A stretch of DNA of 16,913 bases from Oscillospiraceae bacterium (GCA_031266295.1 JAISBH010000179.1:1-16913), one strand, 5' to 3'; numbered from the stretch's first letter, positions 7,788-16,211 are shown. Made by a program: numbers and translations. Notes: a model not told the origin generated them from the sequence alone.

Positions 7788-8822
7788 ATGCAAACCACCA
7801 TCCGGATGATTCACAGCGATTCACTCAGCTGCGAGCCCATTGTCCGCAGAATGCCCAATGGCGACCTGCTCTGCGTATCCCAAATCGGCGACGTCACCGA
7901 GCCCGCGCCACTGAATCGAGTGAGTTCTCTGCGCAGCCTTGATAACGGCGCAACGTGGGGCAAGCCCGAGTCGGTCTATCCGGAAACGGGAGAGGCCGTC
8001 TATCTGACGGAAGTAAATGTAGTGGAGGATGTCGTGCGCGTGTACCTGGAGGTACACAGCGGGCGATTCCTCAACATGCGCTGCGTTGTCATGGAAAGCC
8101 GCGACAGCGGCCATACATGGGTAGATGCGGGCATGCCACCGTTCTTTCCGACATTCACCTTCCTGCGCGGCTTGCTGACACTGCGGAATGGCAACCGCTT
8201 GATGCCCTACCAGCACATGCCTGTATCAGCAGCGGAAAACGTGCGTTTGGTGATCGCAAGCCACAATATCGTGGATTTCCGCAAGCAGAAGGGCGTATGG
8301 GACGCTAACATCCACGCGATACAGAACGGCGTGATCCTATGGAGCGCGCAGGGTGGAGCGCCTGATCGCTGCATCGGGCCGGATATCCCGATCAAGGGTG
8401 AAACGGGTCGGCATTGGGTGTGGTCCGAACCAACGCTGGCGGAACTATCCGACGGCACGATCGCGATGCTACTGCGTGTCGACCGCAGTGGGTGCCTCTG
8501 GCGCAGCGATTCACGCGACGGCGGACGCACATGGAGTGAAACAATGCCAACCGACATTCCGAATCCCGGCAACAAGCCGAAGCTGCTTGCGCTGCCAGGT
8601 GGGCGCATCGGACTCCTGCATACACCAAATGCGAAGGCTCGTTGGCCATTTGCATTATGGATCTCAGACGACGACATGCGTACCTGGGGTGACCAGCGTA
8701 TACTCGCCGATTTCCCGATTCGGTATGATTATCCGGATGGTTTTGTTGAAGGAAACGATTTATATGGATCCATTGAGATTAACCGGCATGAGATTCTGTT
8801 CTTCCACTGCGAGGATGTGTGA
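7788..8822 (+). CDS. cytoplasmic Asp-box (BNR_2 / sialidase-superfamily) protein
   Basis: A 344-residue predicted six-bladed beta-propeller of the sialidase superfamily. Four Asp-box turns are visible: SLDNGATW (50-57), SRDSGHTW (104-111), SRDGGRTW (242-249) and the degenerate SDDDMRTW (293-300). The block CEPIVRRMPNGDLLC aligns with the YRIP motif of true sialidases, but Cys15 stands where the first catalytic Arg should be. A similar SEPTLAELSDGTIAMLLR block recurs at 213-230, a pattern seen in BNR_2 proteins of unclear substrate. It has no signal peptide or membrane segment, so it should act on imported substrate in the cytoplasm. The start is ATG 7788, with GGGAGG at 7773-7778; the ATG at 7767 lies before that site. 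It is 30 bases after the regulator gene and 3 bases before the kinase gene. The reaction is unknown: perhaps a glycosidase or lyase on an acidic sugar. Confidence 0.8.
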   Translation: MQTTIRMIHSDSLSCEPIVRRMPNGDLLCVSQIGDVTEPAPLNRVSSLRSLDNGATWGKPESVYPETGEAVYLTEVNVVEDVVRVYLEVHSGRFLNMRCVVMESRDSGHTWVDAGMPPFFPTFTFLRGLLTLRNGNRLMPYQHMPVSAAENVRLVIASHNIVDFRKQKGVWDANIHAIQNGVILWSAQGGAPDRCIGPDIPIKGETGRHWVWSEPTLAELSDGTIAMLLRVDRSGCLWRSDSRDGGRTWSETMPTDIPNPGNKPKLLALPGGRIGLLHTPNAKARWPFALWISDDDMRTWGDQRILADFPIRYDYPDGFVEGNDLYGSIEINRHEILFFHCEDV

Positions 8823-8825
8823 CGC

Positions 8826-10127
8826 ATGAAGGCAATCGTCCTGGACTTGGGCAGTTCGTACACGAAGTGCGCGGTTATGGATACAGAAGCCGGCGATTGG
8901 CGCGCCGTCCAATCGCTGCCAGCGCCACCCAATTGCGCCACGCAGCTCGGGCGATATGAGTTGGACGCGGACGCCTATTTCCGGCAAGTCCAGCTCTGCC
9001 TTGCAACAGCGCTCCATGCGGAACCGTCGGTAAGCGCCCTGGTGCTGACCACACAGATGCACGGTTTCGTACTGACCGATACGGCGATGCGGGTTCGATC
9101 CCATTATGTCTCGTGGCAGGATCGAGCGTCTCTTACGCGCGGCTCGGATGGAATGACGGCGATGGAGGCGTTGCAACGCCTCCTGCCGTCGGATGCGTTG
9201 GCGGGACACGGCGTACCGCTGAAGCCCAACCTCGCTCTGTGCAATCTCTACGCTCGAATCCGTGAAGGGCTTGCGATCGAGCCTGACACGCTGTTGCACA
9301 CGCTGGGCGGATACATGCTGGCGCGACTCGGCGGCCCACACCTGTGTCACGATACCAACGCTGCTCCGCTTGGCGTGTACAACGTAGCGCAGCAAATTAT
9401 GAATAGTGATTTATCCCATGCCATCCTGGGTCGCAGCATCATTCTGCCAGAAGCCGTCAGCAGCTTTGAGCCAGTCGCAAAATGCGTCATAGAAGGGCAT
9501 ACGATGTCGCTGTACCCGGATGTGGGGGATCATCAGGCTTGTGTGCTGGGTGCGCTGGAGGGGCAGCCGAATCGGTTGTGCGTCAATGTTGGCACGGCTG
9601 GGTTGATGAATATGGTAGCGGCCGCTTTCACCTACGGCCCTTATGAAACGCGGCCCTTCTTCGGCGGCAGTTTTCTGCCTACCGTGTCTGGTTTACCGGG
9701 AGGGAGGCACCTCGATGTGCTTTTTCAGTTTGTGCGTCGCTTCCTGGATCGCTTCGGAGCGACCGTGCCGGATGATGCGATCTGGTCAAGCCTAATGTAT
9801 TGTGATGCTAATCCGACTCTCACTATCAGAGGCGACATATTCACCGGCGGGGGCGATATAAGCGGCATAGGGCCAACCGTTTCGCTGGATGACGTCATCG
9901 CATCAACATACCTCGCGATCGGCAAAGCGTATGCGCAAGCGGCGCGCGTTATCAAACCCGTTGACGGCAGCTACAGCATGAACGTCGTCTTTCTGGGAGG
10001 CGCGGCAGAGAAAAATGCTGCGCTGCGGCGACATATTCAACAGCAACTGGGCATGCCCCACGCATCCGTCAGCCGGGACAGCGTTCTGCTCGGCGCTCTG
10101 GAATTGGCGCGATCAATTGAACGCTAA
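8826..10127 (+). CDS. FGGY-family carbohydrate kinase (sedoheptulokinase-like size)
   Basis: Transfers the ATP gamma-phosphate to a sugar or polyol in the cytoplasm. N-terminal phosphate-binding motif LDLGSSYTKCAV is at residues 5-16, the family phrase TTQMHGFVL at about 76-84, and SWQD follows. The catalytic aspartate lies in GDHQACVLGAL (Asp235), just before the second nucleotide motif CVNVGTAGLMN. The C-terminal adenosine-binding stretch FLGGAAEKNAALRRHI and the final LLGALELA are present. At 433 residues it is shorter than xylulokinases or glycerol kinases (about 480-510) and closer to sedoheptulokinase-like members. The start ATG 8826 has GAGG 11 bases upstream and follows the preceding stop by only 3 bases, which suggests translational coupling with the Asp-box protein gene. 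The substrate cannot be assigned; a ketose or a keto-deoxy sugar would fit the neighbouring aldolase. Confidence 0.87.
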   Translation: MKAIVLDLGSSYTKCAVMDTEAGDWRAVQSLPAPPNCATQLGRYELDADAYFRQVQLCLATALHAEPSVSALVLTTQMHGFVLTDTAMRVRSHYVSWQDRASLTRGSDGMTAMEALQRLLPSDALAGHGVPLKPNLALCNLYARIREGLAIEPDTLLHTLGGYMLARLGGPHLCHDTNAAPLGVYNVAQQIMNSDLSHAILGRSIILPEAVSSFEPVAKCVIEGHTMSLYPDVGDHQACVLGALEGQPNRLCVNVGTAGLMNMVAAAFTYGPYETRPFFGGSFLPTVSGLPGGRHLDVLFQFVRRFLDRFGATVPDDAIWSSLMYCDANPTLTIRGDIFTGGGDISGIGPTVSLDDVIASTYLAIGKAYAQAARVIKPVDGSYSMNVVFLGGAAEKNAALRRHIQQQLGMPHASVSRDSVLLGALELARSIER

Positions 10128-10188
10128 ACCCAGCCTATTGTGACGGGAACGCATCGAACCCATACTGGAAAGGAGGTTCCCCCCAGCA

Positions 10189-10950
10189 ATGAAAGCGACC
10201 CTGAACCGCGATGTGACGCTCATCGGAACCATGCTGTCTGAGATTTACGTCCCGAACGTGCTGATATTACTGGCGCAATGCGGATGCCACTATGTCATCG
10301 TCGACTGTGAGCACGGCTATTTTGACTTGACCCAAGTCGCAAACCTGGTCGCCGTCGCACGAGGGATTGCGCTACCGCTGCTGGTGCGCGCCCCCGAACC
10401 GGATCGCGCGCTGATCACCAAATACCTGGATTTGGGCGTGGATGGCATTCTGCTGGCCAATACGGAGACTGTGGCGCAAGCGGCGCTCTTAGTCGATATC
10501 TGCCGGTATGCGCCAGAGGGCAACCGAGGCGTATCGACCTTCCGGGCGCACACCGGATATCAAAGCGGCGATACACGCACGATGATGCGAGAAGCCAACG
10601 AACGCATTGTACTTCTATGTCAGATCGAATCCGACGCGGCGTCTAAGCAGGCGGAATCAATTCTGCAGACGCCCGGCATTGATGGCGCGTTGATTGGCCC
10701 CAATGATATGAGCCAGCGCATGGGCATCTTGGGACAGTACACGGAGCCGCGCATGCTGCGGGCGTTGGAGCGCGTTGCGGCTGCAACCAAGACGCTCAAC
10801 AAGCTATGCGGAATCGCCACGGCCAACGAATCCCTCATCCGTGCCTGCGCCGGAATGAGGATGCGCATGTTTTGCATGGGCAGCGAGCTTCACTTCCTAG
10901 CCGCAGGAGCGAAAGACGCGTTTGCGTGTTGCCAGAACTGGACGAAGTAG
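10189..10950 (+). CDS. HpcH/HpaI-family class II (metal-dependent) aldolase
   Basis: Cleaves 2-oxo acids to pyruvate or a similar keto acid plus an aldehyde, using a divalent metal. The 253-residue product carries the family's active-site blocks in order: GTMLSE (13-18), VDCEHG with the catalytic His42, VRAPEPDR with Arg67, QIES with the metal ligand Glu147, and IGPNDMS with the metal ligand Asp173. This is the HpaI / YfaU / GarL / RhmA group rather than citrate lyase beta chain. The usual P of the IP.VET block is replaced (LLANTET, 88-94), which may shift specificity. ATG 10189 follows AAAGGAGG (10169-10176) by 12 bases. The Shine-Dalgarno lies between the small complementary arms GGAA and TTCC. 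It is the last gene of the island, 61 bases after the kinase gene. Natural substrates in the family are 2-keto-3-deoxy acids; the substrate here is unknown. Confidence 0.88.
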   Translation: MKATLNRDVTLIGTMLSEIYVPNVLILLAQCGCHYVIVDCEHGYFDLTQVANLVAVARGIALPLLVRAPEPDRALITKYLDLGVDGILLANTETVAQAALLVDICRYAPEGNRGVSTFRAHTGYQSGDTRTMMREANERIVLLCQIESDAASKQAESILQTPGIDGALIGPNDMSQRMGILGQYTEPRMLRALERVAAATKTLNKLCGIATANESLIRACAGMRMRMFCMGSELHFLAAGAKDAFACCQNWTK

Positions 10951-11217
10951 TGCTACTCGCGAACAAGGGGGCTTACCGGTCGGCGTAAAGCGTTGAAGTC
11001 AGAGCTTTCCAACTAAAAAGTCAACGACAAATACTAAGGAATGAGGATAAAAATAGTCGTCCAGCGCAGTGAGTTTTCAATACTCCAATGCCCGCGTATT
11101 TTCCGTATAACTATTGCTACTTATGACTAATAAATAAACATACCCTTGCGGGTAGATTCAGCCATAGTTTAATGATATAATATCCGCGCTTAAAAACATA
11201 TAAGAGAGGCCATAATC
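10951..11217 (+). promoter_or_regulatory. gene-free stretch between the island and the EamA gene, with a promoter
   Basis: No credible coding frame is seen in this 267-base stretch. It becomes AT-rich towards its right end and contains the right copy of the 23-nt repeat (11148-11170). A perfect TATAAT at 11176-11181 lies about 37 bases before the EamA start; the best -35 at 17-bp spacing is only TAGATT (11153-11158), so the promoter may be weak or activator-dependent. No clear intrinsic terminator for the sugar operon is seen after 10950. Confidence 0.5.
11148..11170 (+). repeat. 23-nt repeat, right copy (partner at 1507-1529)
   Basis: Begins GCGGGTAGATTCA and differs from the left copy at three positions, all A/G transitions. 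It has the same orientation as the left copy, so the pair forms direct repeats around about 9.6 kb that holds the sugar operon. It also overlaps the promoter region of the EamA gene. Confidence 0.6.
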
Positions 11218-12099
11218 ATGTACAGCGAAACCACGTCCGCCGAGTCCCGCGCCCGCGGCGTCGCGATCGTCCAGATGCTTGTCTGCGCGGCGCTGTGGAG
11301 CGTCGCGGGCATATTCATCAAGTCGATTCCGTGGAACCCTCTGGCTATCGCGGGCGGGCGCAGTCTGATCGCGGCGGGCGTGGCGTTCGCGTTCATGCGC
11401 TGGCAGCGGATGCGCTTCCGCGTAAGCCGCAGCGCGGTAACGTCCGGAGCGATACTAAGCCTGACATTCCTGTCGTTCGTAGCGGCGAACAAACTGACCA
11501 CGTCGGCGAACGCTATCGTACTGCAGTATTCCGCGCCGGTGTACATACTGGTCGTGTCCGCGCTTATGTACCACCAGCGGTTCAGGCGGGCCGATTACAT
11601 AGTGGTCGCCGTCACGCTAGCTGGGATCGCGCTGTGCTTCGCGGATAAGATCAACTCGGGAGGCACGCTCGGCAATGTCATAGGCCTGGCGAGCGGGCTG
11701 TTCTTCGGCGGTATGTTCATGGCGTCGGGACGCATGGACGGCGACTCGCGCATGACGGGCATCGTACTGGGACACCTGTTTACGGCTGTGATAGGATTGC
11801 CGTTCTTATTCATACTGCCCAATGAGATTACGGGAGCCGCCATCGTGAACCTGATGATACTGGGCGTGTTCCAGCTGGGCGTGCCGTATGTGCTGTTCGG
11901 CCTGGCGGCGGGGCGATGCCCTCCGCTGGCCGCGTGCCTGCTGGGCATAGTCGAGCCGATACTGAACCCCGTATGGGTATTCATATTCGACGGCGAGGCG
12001 CCCGGCCCTTGGGCGCTGATCGGCGGACTGATCGTTATCGCGGCGGTGTCGGTGTGGACGATAAGCAACTCGCGAACCGCGAATCGCCAGCAGCCCTGA
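11218..12099 (+). CDS. EamA/DMT-family transporter
   Basis: A 293-residue integral membrane protein of the drug/metabolite transporter superfamily. It has ten predicted membrane segments arranged as two EamA repeats (about residues 14-140 and 153-285). Family phrases include LWSVAGIFIKSIPWNPLAIAGGR in the first repeat, ANAIVLQYSAPVYILV near the end of that repeat, and ACLLGIVEPILNPVWVFIFDGE in the second. The start ATG 11218 follows GAGAGG. Members export or import amino acids, nucleosides or other small metabolites, and the substrate cannot be deduced here. It converges on recG with a 25-base gap. It appears to belong to the chromosomal background rather than to the sugar operon, since it has its own promoter and lies beyond the right repeat. 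Confidence 0.92.
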   Translation: MYSETTSAESRARGVAIVQMLVCAALWSVAGIFIKSIPWNPLAIAGGRSLIAAGVAFAFMRWQRMRFRVSRSAVTSGAILSLTFLSFVAANKLTTSANAIVLQYSAPVYILVVSALMYHQRFRRADYIVVAVTLAGIALCFADKINSGGTLGNVIGLASGLFFGGMFMASGRMDGDSRMTGIVLGHLFTAVIGLPFLFILPNEITGAAIVNLMILGVFQLGVPYVLFGLAAGRCPPLAACLLGIVEPILNPVWVFIFDGEAPGPWALIGGLIVIAAVSVWTISNSRTANRQQP

Positions 12100-12112
12100 T
12101 TCCGGCATAGCT

Positions 12113-12139
12113 GGTTTGCCCGCTCTACGTCAGCAAACC
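12113..12139. terminator. possible shared stem between convergent EamA and recG genes
   Basis: GGTTTGC (12113-12119) and GCAAACC (12133-12139) are perfect 7-bp arms around a 13-base loop, spanning the recG stop codon. There is no strong T tract on either side, so bidirectional termination is only a possibility. Confidence 0.3.
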
Positions 12140-14128
12140 TCGCATATCGCCGAACCTCTTCTCCGCCGTCTCCATCAGCGTCTGCAGCGTCTCCCCGCCC
12201 GCCGCGAACGCCTCGTCCGCCGCCGCGCGCGCCATCTCCATCAGGGATTCATCGGCCCCTCGCGCGATGGCGTCCGCTTCTGGCAGACCATGCTGCCTGA
12301 CGCCCAGCAAGTCTCCTGGCCCGCGCATCGCCAGATCCTTGCGCGCGATCTCAAACCCGTCGCGGGTGGAGATCAGCGCGTCGAGCCGCGCGTTGCGCTC
12401 GCCCATAAGGAAGCACCACGACTTGACGCCGCCGCGCCCCACGCGCCCCCGAAGCTGGTGCAGCTGCGCCAGACCGAATCGCTCGGGGTTCTCGATGACG
12501 ATGACGGATGCGTTGGGCGCGTCGACGCCGACCTCGATAACGGTCGTCGCAACGAGTACGTCCAGGTTCCCGGCGTGAAACGCGGCCAGCGTCTCCGCAC
12601 GCAGTTTCATCGGTTGTGAACCGTGCGCGACGCCTACGCGAAGTCCGTGCAGCGAACCGCCGTCCTCGCGCAATGACTGTGCCAGCCACTCCGCGCTGGC
12701 GCAGTCCGCGTCCTCGGTCTGGGTGGCGTGCGGACAGACGATATATGTTTGTCGGCCTTCAACCGTCTGCGAGCGGATGAACCCATATAGTCCCGCGCGT
12801 TTCGATTCGGGTACAAGCCGCGTCTCCACTGGTATGCGCCCCGGCGGCATCTCATCGACGACTGAACGCTTCAAGTCGCCGTATAGCAGCATGGCCAGCG
12901 TGCGCGGTATCGGTGTGGCGGACATAACCAGCGTGTGCGGGTGAAGGGTCTTTTGGGATAACGCGGCGCGCTGTCTCACGCCGAAGCGATGCTGTTCGTC
13001 GGTCACGCACAACACAAGATTGCCAAACTCCACATCCTTCGAGAACAGCGCGTGCGTACCGATTACGGCTTGCAGCGTGCCGTCCTTTATCGCGGCCAGT
13101 ACGGAGCGACGCTCTTTCGCGGAGACGCTGCCGGTCAGCAGACCGACGCTCACGCCTAGCGGCTCCAACATGCGCTGCGCCGTACGCGCGTGCTGGGCGG
13201 CCAGCACCTCTGTCGGAACCATCAGCGCGGCCTGCCCGCCCGAAACCGCAGCGGCGTACAGCGCCATAAACGCCAGCGCCGTTTTACCGCATCCCACGTC
13301 GCCTTCGACCAGGCGCGACATCGGCGAATCCCCTCGCATGTCAGCGATGATCTCCTCCGCGACGCGACGCTGCGCCCCCGTAGGCTCGAACGGCTGCGCG
13401 CCCCAGAATGTCTCCGTTGTACCGGACGGAATGGACAGCGGCTCGATGTGAACAGGCTGACTGCGGTTGTGAAGGGCGGCCGCGTACAGCAGCAGCGTCT
13501 CGAATGACAGGAACTTAAGCGCGCAATTCAGCGATTCTTTGGACTTAGGGAAGTGCGCTTCCCTTAAAGCGTCGCGGCGTTTCATCCTGATGGATTCAGG
13601 GATTAGCGACGTCGGTACGCCCGATTCCACGTCGGCTTCCTTGTCCAGTGCGGCGGCGATCGCGTTTCTAAGCGGCTTTGCCGGCACGCCGTCGATTGCT
13701 GGATATATAGGCAACAACGCCCTCCGCTCCAGTATCGACGGATGCACAACCGATCGCGAGCCGTTCGGAGCGCGGCTCAGGGTTCCATACAACAGCAGTG
13801 GCTGCCCAACACACAGTTGTTTGAGCAGCCACGCCGCGCCGAACCATATTAATGAGACGCGCGTGCCGCCGTCACCCATATCGTTTTCTATAACGACATG
13901 CACGCGCGTCATCTTGCCATAACCATATGAGCGGATCGAAGCGATCACGCCTGCGAACGCCGCTTCCTCTCCGACGCGCAGCGCGTCCAGCGGCGTCAAT
14001 ACCGTGGAATCCTGATACTTAACCGGCAGACGCTCGATCAACGCGCGTGAGTCGGCGATACCCGCCTTCTCTAGCGCGGCGACGCGGGCTGAACCTATAC
14101 CTGGCAGCGCGCCGAGGGACAGCGGCAC
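12125..14128 (-). CDS. recG: ATP-dependent DNA helicase RecG
   Basis: Branch-migration helicase that reverses stalled forks and processes recombination intermediates. It has 667 residues, close to the usual 680. The N-terminal helical start (LGALPGIGSARVAALEKAGI) is followed by the wedge OB-fold domain, then a two-part superfamily 2 motor: Walker A GDVGCGKT (276-283), the Walker B box DEQHRFG (377-383), SATPIPRTLA (motif III) and the motif VI stretch QLRGRVGRG. The C-terminal RecG-specific region (RDGFEIARKDLAMRGPGDLLGVRQHGLP) is intact. The start is GTG 14126-14128, with only a 2-base gap after the fakA stop, so the two are translationally coupled. Third gene of the yloU-fakA-recG operon. 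Nothing looks truncated or frameshifted. Confidence 0.97.
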   Translation of the reverse strand: MPLSLGALPGIGSARVAALEKAGIADSRALIERLPVKYQDSTVLTPLDALRVGEEAAFAGVIASIRSYGYGKMTRVHVVIENDMGDGGTRVSLIWFGAAWLLKQLCVGQPLLLYGTLSRAPNGSRSVVHPSILERRALLPIYPAIDGVPAKPLRNAIAAALDKEADVESGVPTSLIPESIRMKRRDALREAHFPKSKESLNCALKFLSFETLLLYAAALHNRSQPVHIEPLSIPSGTTETFWGAQPFEPTGAQRRVAEEIIADMRGDSPMSRLVEGDVGCGKTALAFMALYAAAVSGGQAALMVPTEVLAAQHARTAQRMLEPLGVSVGLLTGSVSAKERRSVLAAIKDGTLQAVIGTHALFSKDVEFGNLVLCVTDEQHRFGVRQRAALSQKTLHPHTLVMSATPIPRTLAMLLYGDLKRSVVDEMPPGRIPVETRLVPESKRAGLYGFIRSQTVEGRQTYIVCPHATQTEDADCASAEWLAQSLREDGGSLHGLRVGVAHGSQPMKLRAETLAAFHAGNLDVLVATTVIEVGVDAPNASVIVIENPERFGLAQLHQLRGRVGRGGVKSWCFLMGERNARLDALISTRDGFEIARKDLAMRGPGDLLGVRQHGLPEADAIARGADESLMEMARAAADEAFAAGGETLQTLMETAEKRFGDMRGLLT

Positions 14129-14130
14129 GG

Positions 14131-15804
14131 TTATTCCACCGCGATAATGAACGGGTATAGCGCCTGACCGCCCTCGTGCATCTCCGAATCACAGCCAGGG
14201 TATTTCTCAAGAATACGGCCAAATAGCGACTGCGCGGTTTCCTCGGAGACGCCTTCGCCATAGTAGAGCGTGATAAGCGAATCCTGGCTGGGCAGCAGCA
14301 TCTCAAGCAAGCCAAGCGCGACTGAATCCTCTGTAGGGCCAACGTTCGATATGCGGCCGTTGCACAGGCCGATCACGTCGCCCTCGTGGATTGTAAGATC
14401 CTCAAACTGGCTGTCTCGCACGGCGCGCGTTACCATGCCCGTCGTGACGCGTTCCGCAGCCTCCCGCATACGCGCAAAGTTGGTCTCCAGCTCCGCGCTC
14501 TCTTGGTATACCAGCGCGGCCGCGATGCCCATAGGCACGTTCTTGGTAGGGATCACGCAGGCCTTGCGCTTGGTCACGGTGCAGGCCTGTTCGGCGGCGA
14601 GGATAATATTGCCGTTATTGGGCAATACGAACACCGTCTTGGCGGGGGTATCGTCGATCGCGCGGGTGAGGTCCTCGATCGACGGATTCATCGTCTGCCC
14701 GCCCTTTACGATATTGATCACGTTGAGATCCTTGAATATACGCGTGAATCCCTCGCCTTGAGACACCGCGACCACGCCGTACTCGTGTTCCTTGGCGGAT
14801 TCGACGGCCTGCCTAGCGATGCGCTCGCGCCTCTGTTCCACCATGTTCTCGATTTTCAGCCCCGTCAGCTCGCCCAGCATCAACCCAGCCTGCAACGCCT
14901 TTCCGGGGTCGTTCGTGTGGACGTGCACCTTAACCAGGGAGAGATCCCCGACGACCAGCACGCAATCGCCGATCCGGTTCAATTTACGGCGGAACAGCGC
15001 AACGTCGTCGTCCGTGGTGGTTTCAGCGAGGTATTGGATGAAAAATTCCGTGCAGTAGGCGTACTTGATGTCCTCGATCGCGTCGTGATCGTCGGAGAAC
15101 ACTACTTGACCGTCGGATTCGGTCATACCGCTGGGCGGCTCGATCGGCGCGCCGCTCAGCGCGGACGCCATGCCGCTATAGATGAGCAGCAATCCGCGTC
15201 CTCCCGCGTCTACCACGCCGGCCTGTTTCAATACGGGCAGCATGTCGGGGGTTTTGCGCAGAATAATCTCGCCCTGAACGAGTACCGCGTTGAGCAGTGC
15301 GATTATGTCTTCCGGATCGCGCTCGGCCTGGCGCGTGGCTTCGTCGGCCACGAACCGCGCGACGGTCAGTATCGTGCCTTCCTTGGGCTTCATCACAGCC
15401 TTGTACGCCGTCTCAACCCCGGCCTTCAGTCCCTTCGCGAACAGGCGTGCGTCCAGCCGCTCGGCGTGATCGACGCCGCGCGCGAATCCCCTGAATAATT
15501 GCGATAATATGACGCCCGAATTACCGCGCGCTCCGCGCAGCGTGCCTTTTGCGATGTACTCGGCCACCTCGCCCGCGTTGTTGATCTCGTGGCCGTTCAC
15601 CTCACGCACGGCGGCCATGATGGTCAGGGACATATTGGTGCCCGTGTCTCCGTCGGGGACGGGGAACACGTTCAGCGCATCGACGGCCTCGCGATTCCTT
15701 TCCAACAGCGACGCACCTGCAATCAGCATCTCGCGCAGCTGCAGCGCGTCAACGAACGGCACCTTCTTCAACGTGGATTTCGGAGGTTCGCTAACATTGT
15801 ACAA
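14131..15804 (-). CDS. fakA: DAK2-domain fatty acid kinase FakA (YloV family)
   Basis: Phosphorylates fatty acids bound to FakB so that they can enter phospholipid synthesis. The 557-residue length matches the family (about 550). The N-terminal DhaL-like domain holds the metal-binding motif VPDGDTGTNM (Asp51 and Asp53), and the glycine-rich GARGNSGVILSQLFRGFA near residue 95. The middle domain carries the family phrase VHVHTNDPGKAL, and the C-terminal DegV-like domain ends with the phrase LITLYYGEGVSEE before EALYPF-like residues (here QALYPF). The start is TTG 15802-15804, with AAAGGAGG 8 bases upstream; that site overlaps the stop codon of the preceding gene, which couples their translation. 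An ATG nearer the site is out of frame and soon meets a stop. No fakB is in the window. Confidence 0.94.
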   Translation of the reverse strand: MYNVSEPPKSTLKKVPFVDALQLREMLIAGASLLERNREAVDALNVFPVPDGDTGTNMSLTIMAAVREVNGHEINNAGEVAEYIAKGTLRGARGNSGVILSQLFRGFARGVDHAERLDARLFAKGLKAGVETAYKAVMKPKEGTILTVARFVADEATRQAERDPEDIIALLNAVLVQGEIILRKTPDMLPVLKQAGVVDAGGRGLLLIYSGMASALSGAPIEPPSGMTESDGQVVFSDDHDAIEDIKYAYCTEFFIQYLAETTTDDDVALFRRKLNRIGDCVLVVGDLSLVKVHVHTNDPGKALQAGLMLGELTGLKIENMVEQRRERIARQAVESAKEHEYGVVAVSQGEGFTRIFKDLNVINIVKGGQTMNPSIEDLTRAIDDTPAKTVFVLPNNGNIILAAEQACTVTKRKACVIPTKNVPMGIAAALVYQESAELETNFARMREAAERVTTGMVTRAVRDSQFEDLTIHEGDVIGLCNGRISNVGPTEDSVALGLLEMLLPSQDSLITLYYGEGVSEETAQSLFGRILEKYPGCDSEMHEGGQALYPFIIAVE

Positions 15805-15819
15805 CGGTCATCCCTCCTT

Positions 15820-16182
15820 TCACCCCTGCTGCACTCGGATGCCTTCGACGGATATGTTCACACGGCGCACATTCGCGCCGGTCATGCTTTCCATCTTATA
15901 TTTGACCGTCTCCACAATGCTTGTGCACACGGTATAGATTGAGATGCCGTAATCCACGACGATGTATAGATCGACGTCGATCTGCCCATCCTCTGCAGTA
16001 CGCAGCGCGACGCCGCGCGTCAGGTTCTCGCGGCCCAGCCACTCGACGAACCCATCTTTGGCGCGCTTGCTGGACATCGCAACAATTCCATAGCACTCCA
16101 GCGTCGCGTATCCCGCGACCTTGAGCATCACATCCTCGGCTATAGTAATCGTTCCTAGATCGTTGACTATCTTCGTATCCAT
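15820..16182 (-). CDS. yloU: Asp23/Gls24 family envelope-associated protein (YloU)
   Basis: A 120-residue member of the Asp23/Gls24 family (DUF322), small proteins linked to envelope stress and, in staphylococci, to the membrane. Typical features are the opening LGTITIAEDVMLKVAGYATLE, the conserved CYGIVAMS, and the strand pattern DLYIVVDYGISI followed by ETVKYKMESMTG, ending VNISVEGIRV. The start is ATG 16180-16182, because GGAGG lies just 4 bases upstream; an extended frame from 16224 would add 14 residues without a ribosome site. Upstream of fakA and recG, the order seen across Bacillota. The role in the operon is not established; co-expression with lipid metabolism suggests an envelope function. 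Confidence 0.92.
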   Translation of the reverse strand: MDTKIVNDLGTITIAEDVMLKVAGYATLECYGIVAMSSKRAKDGFVEWLGRENLTRGVALRTAEDGQIDVDLYIVVDYGISIYTVCTSIVETVKYKMESMTGANVRRVNISVEGIRVQQG

Positions 16183-16211
16183 ATATCCTCCACGTCCCGC
16201 GGTTTTGCTCG

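Noticed and set aside
10966..10990. Terminator after the aldolase gene
   Set aside because: Only a weak bulged stem (GCTTAC/GTAAAGC) without a T tract is seen, so no terminator is claimed.
14386..15498. 370-codon plus-strand open frame
   Set aside because: It lies entirely antisense to fakA, whose motifs and length are secure; the translation is His/Arg-rich shadow sequence.
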